From an uncultured Bacteroidales bacterium (GTDB lineage Bacteria; Bacteroidota; Bacteroidia; Bacteroidales; Muribaculaceae), in contig USIN01000061.1 of the NCBI GenBank assembly GCA_900554715.1, forward strand, positions 1-8,870: a DNA stretch of 8,870 nt, in the 5' to 3' direction. The notes beneath the pieces are model-generated. The model saw only the letters and a list, made by a program, of their open reading frames with translations. It was not told the origin of the DNA and searched no databases. Made by a program: the position numbers and the translations under genes. Positions 7,393-8,870 of this stretch are shown here, piece by piece (positions within the stretch are counted from its first letter, which is position 1; the number at the start of each line of letters is the position of its first letter).

Positions 7393-7400
7393 CAAAATTA
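7393..7400 (-). promoter_or_regulatory. Candidate -7 box of the permease promoter
   Basis: On the minus strand TAATTTTG matches TAnnTTTG, 38 bases before the permease ATG, giving a leader of roughly 30 bases. No good -33 TTTG is visible at the normal distance, as expected for a promoter that needs an activator. An inverted repeat lies immediately upstream at 7415-7438. Confidence 0.55.
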
Positions 7401-7414
7401 ACACATCGCGGTGG

Positions 7415-7438
7415 CGCCGGCGTTACACCTTTCCGGCG
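7415..7438. repeat. Inverted repeat upstream of the permease, candidate operator
   Basis: CGCCGG at 7415-7420 and CCGGCG at 7433-7438 form a perfect 6-bp inverted repeat around 12 bases. It sits where the -33 element of the permease promoter should be, 20 bases after the end of the regulator gene. It could be an operator of the HMA-AraC regulator or merely a weak hairpin at the end of the regulator message; no T-run follows it. Confidence 0.4.
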
Positions 7439-7457
7439 TGGAGTTGCATGATTCCGG

Positions 7458-8015
7458 TCAGATCTCGTTGATGCCCTTGCGGGTGATGCCGCTTTTGAGA
7501 TATTCGGTCGGTGTCATGCCTGTGACTTCCTTGAAGCGACGCGACAGATGGGCTGTGCTCGAGTAGCCTGTCTCGAAAGCGATATCTCCGAGAGTCATGT
7601 TGCCGTAGCCGAGTAATTCCTTGACTCTCTCGATCTTGCAGGCGTTATAGTATTTTTCGATAGTGCGGCCTTCGATTTGCGAGAATATACGGCTGGCCGT
7701 GTCATAGCTCACGGGGAGGTTCTTCTCTATGCAGGCCGACAGATTGAACCGGCAGCTGTCGCCCTCGGCGATGTGGCTGTTGATGGTGTGTTTTATGATG
7801 TCGACGATTTCGTCGTCGTGGCCGGTTATGCGTTCGAAGCCGAGGTCGCGGAGGGCATTGTCGAGCCGGTCGAGTGCCGATGTGCCGAGGCTGTCCTCGC
7901 CGATGACAGCACGGCCGAGTGTGACCTCCTTTACGTCGAGGCCGAGGTCGTGGAGCGCGCCGGTGACAGCGGCGACGCAGTGGCGGCAGACCATATTTTT
8001 GATTTTAATCTCCAT
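7458..8015 (-). CDS. AraC-family transcriptional regulator with N-terminal HMA metal-binding domain
   Basis: A 185-residue one-component regulator. Residues 1-63 form an HMA-like ferredoxin fold with NMVCRHC (7-13), which keeps the CxxC pair of copper-type HMA domains and ends in LGFERI. A linker leads to an AraC-type DNA-binding domain at about 88-175: the first helix-turn-helix is near NLPVSYDTASRIFSQIEG and the second near DIAFETGYSSTAHLSRRFKE (144-163), followed by the usual VTGMTPTEYL. This fusion is a known arrangement in Bacteroidota near metal-export genes, so metal-dependent control of the next gene is likely. ATG 8015 was chosen because it opens the HMA fold directly; an open frame from 8078 would run through the L31 terminator hairpin. 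No TAnnTTTG box was found ahead of it, so it may rely on readthrough from L31 or a weak promoter. Confidence 0.88.
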   Translation of the reverse strand: MEIKIKNMVCRHCVAAVTGALHDLGLDVKEVTLGRAVIGEDSLGTSALDRLDNALRDLGFERITGHDDEIVDIIKHTINSHIAEGDSCRFNLSACIEKNLPVSYDTASRIFSQIEGRTIEKYYNACKIERVKELLGYGNMTLGDIAFETGYSSTAHLSRRFKEVTGMTPTEYLKSGITRKGINEI

Positions 8016-8039
8016 GACACATTGCGGCGGTTGTGATAA

Positions 8040-8075
8040 ACAACAAAACGTCGGCCCAAAAAGATTGAGCCGACG
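8040..8075 (-). terminator. Rho-independent terminator of the L31 gene
   Basis: Perfect 7-bp arms CGTCGGC (8049-8055) and GCCGACG (8069-8075) with a 13-base loop, followed on the minus strand by TTTTGTTGTTT. It lies 36 bases after the L31 stop and 25 bases before the regulator start, so it should separate the ribosomal protein gene from the metal module, perhaps incompletely. Confidence 0.8.
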
Positions 8076-8111
8076 CATGTTATGTTTGAAAAGTCGCTTT
8101 AAATCCTCGAA

Positions 8112-8366
8112 TTATTTTTTGAGGCGGTTGCCGTAACGGCTCATGAACTTGTCTACGCGGCCGGCGGTGTCGACGAGTTTCTGTTTGCCGGTGAAGAAGG
8201 GGTGAGACGAGCTGGTGATTTCAAGCTTGACCAGAGGATATTCTTTGCCGTCGATTTCGATAGTTTCTTTAGATGCGACAGTCGAACGAGTGATAAAGAT
8301 TTCGTCGTTAGACATGTCTTTGAAAACTACTTCGCGATAATTTGAGGGATGAAGATCTTTTTTCAT
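8112..8366 (-). CDS. rpmE2: Ribosomal protein L31 type B (bL31B)
   Basis: An 84-residue protein of the large ribosomal subunit. The start MKKDLHPSNYREVVFKD, the central SSSHPFFTGKQ and the C-terminal VDKFMSRYG are hallmarks of type B L31, and the length is normal. There is no cysteine at all, so it lacks the zinc-binding pairs of the other L31 form (type A) and does not need zinc. It has its own promoter (near 8439-8469) and terminator (8040-8075), so it appears to be a single-gene unit. Its place beside metal genes may be coincidence. The leader of about 65 bases could hold an autoregulatory site, but I see no clear structure there. Confidence 0.97.
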   Translation of the reverse strand: MKKDLHPSNYREVVFKDMSNDEIFITRSTVASKETIEIDGKEYPLVKLEITSSSHPFFTGKQKLVDTAGRVDKFMSRYGNRLKK

Positions 8367-8438
8367 TTTTTATCTGAGTTTTTATTTTATCGGTTGATGT
8401 TTCCCGCTGGTAAGGCGTGAAATTGAGTAATGGCCTGC

Positions 8439-8469
8439 AAATTTAAGCATAATTATTAACGTGGCAAAA
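8439..8469 (-). promoter_or_regulatory. Bacteroidota promoter of the L31 gene
   Basis: On the minus strand TTTTG (8469-8465), an 18-base spacer and TAAATTTG (8446-8439) match the -33 TTTG / -7 TAnnTTTG consensus with near-normal spacing. Transcription would begin around 8432, leaving a leader of about 65 bases before ATG 8366. Confidence 0.75.
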
Positions 8470-8494
8470 CTTTGGGATTCTTTTTTGGATTTTT

Positions 8495-8517
8495 AGTCCA
8501 CAAAAGAGTCCACAAAA
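8495..8517. repeat. Tandem direct repeat of an 11-mer
   Basis: AGTCCACAAAA occurs at 8495-8505 and again at 8507-8517, separated by one base, a 12-base period. It lies between the end of the zinc-ribbon gene and the L31 promoter, starting 26 bases upstream of the L31 -33 element. It could be a protein-binding site or replication slippage. Confidence 0.6.
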
Positions 8518-8548
8518 AGCTTTGGTGATGATATTCTTGTCTGCCGAA

Positions 8549-8870
8549 TCAGTTTAGCGGAGAACCGCAGTTTGAACAGAAGCGGGCATCGGCGGGAAGC
8601 TGTGAGCCGCAGTTTGTGCAGAACCGACGGCCGGTGGCGGCAGTGGATTGTGCAGCCGGGGCTTCGGCGGCGTGAGTGTTGCCATGATGTTCGTATATGA
8701 CGGCCTGAGCGGCGGCAAGAGCCTTGTCGTCGAGATTTGATTGCTGAACCAAGCCCCAGATCTGTGTGAGAAGCACGGGCCATGCGAAAAACAGCATTAT
8801 GACGGTCGGAATCGCCTGCTGGCCGAAGATGCCGACGCCGGCCTCGAAGCCGATGGCGTTGTTCTCGGGA
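8549..8870 (-). CDS. C-terminal part of a membrane protein ending in a zinc ribbon (partial)
   Basis: The frame is open from the window edge to the stop at 8549, so the N terminus lies outside; about 106 residues are visible. They begin with a glycine-rich stretch (NNAIGFEAGVGIFGQQAIP) that leads into a hydrophobic segment (TVIMLFFAWPVLLTQIWGLV), probably a membrane helix. A short helical part (DDKALAAAQAVIYEHH), an alanine-rich linker and a terminal zinc ribbon with CTNCG and CSNCG complete it; the four cysteines should bind one zinc. The ATG at 8797 falls inside the hydrophobic segment and is not a likely true start. Proteins with a soluble zinc ribbon tied to membrane helices are common, but their functions vary and I cannot name this one. 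Confidence 0.75.
   Translation of the reverse strand, partial: PENNAIGFEAGVGIFGQQAIPTVIMLFFAWPVLLTQIWGLVQQSNLDDKALAAAQAVIYEHHGNTHAAEAPAAQSTAATGRRFCTNCGSQLPADARFCSNCGSPLN

Noticed and set aside
8016..8078. Longer start of the HMA-AraC regulator at 8078
   Set aside because: The extra 21 residues are encoded by the L31 terminator hairpin and its T-run; the HMA fold starts directly at the ATG at 8015.
8367..8432. Riboswitch or L31-type leader regulation
   Set aside because: The leader is short and A/T-rich and I could not draw a convincing stem structure in it.
8493..8783. Second minus-strand frame overlapping the zinc-ribbon gene
   Set aside because: Low-complexity arginine/serine content and no motif, whereas the alternative frame holds two intact CxxC pairs.

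Overview
The window looks like a chromosomal segment of a Bacteroidota bacterium, most likely order Bacteroidales. The moderately high GC content (about 55-58% in the sampled genes) would suit a Muribaculaceae-like genome, but that family assignment is a guess. Evidence for the phylum: promoters of the TAnnTTTG type, an ECF sigma / anti-sigma pair beside a TonB-dependent receptor with an STN domain, a DUF4249-type lipoprotein, A/T-rich leaders instead of Shine-Dalgarno sites, and a fused HMA-AraC regulator of a kind common in this phylum. There are no rRNA, tRNA, CRISPR or transposase features.

Plus-strand half (227-6048): an ECF sigma factor, a very short anti-sigma factor, a TonB-dependent receptor with an N-terminal STN signalling domain, a DUF4249-like surface lipoprotein, a small outer-membrane beta-barrel protein and an unrecognised lipoprotein. 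From the anti-sigma gene to the barrel gene, consecutive reading frames overlap by 4, 13 and 4 bases, so they are almost certainly co-transcribed and probably translationally coupled. The layout is that of a FecI-FecR-FecA type trans-envelope signalling and uptake locus. A bound ligand on the receptor would be sensed through its STN domain by the periplasmic part of the anti-sigma factor, which would free the sigma factor to transcribe the operon. The transported substrate cannot be told from the sequence. A candidate ECF promoter (GGGGT, 16 bases, GTCATA) lies between the sigma and anti-sigma genes.

Minus-strand half (6051-8870, read right to left): the C-terminal part of a membrane protein ending in a zinc ribbon, cut by the window edge; ribosomal protein L31 type B with its own promoter and terminator; an AraC-type regulator with a metal-binding HMA domain at its N terminus; and a metal-efflux-type permease with an HMA domain at its C terminus. 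The last two form a compact metal sensing and export module: regulator and transporter each carry a CxxC HMA domain. The permease ends at a rho-independent terminator that works best on the minus strand and separates the two convergent halves.

The first 223 bases hold no gene. They contain several GC-rich hairpins and, at the right end, a TAACTTTGC box so close to the sigma-factor start that its mRNA may be leaderless.
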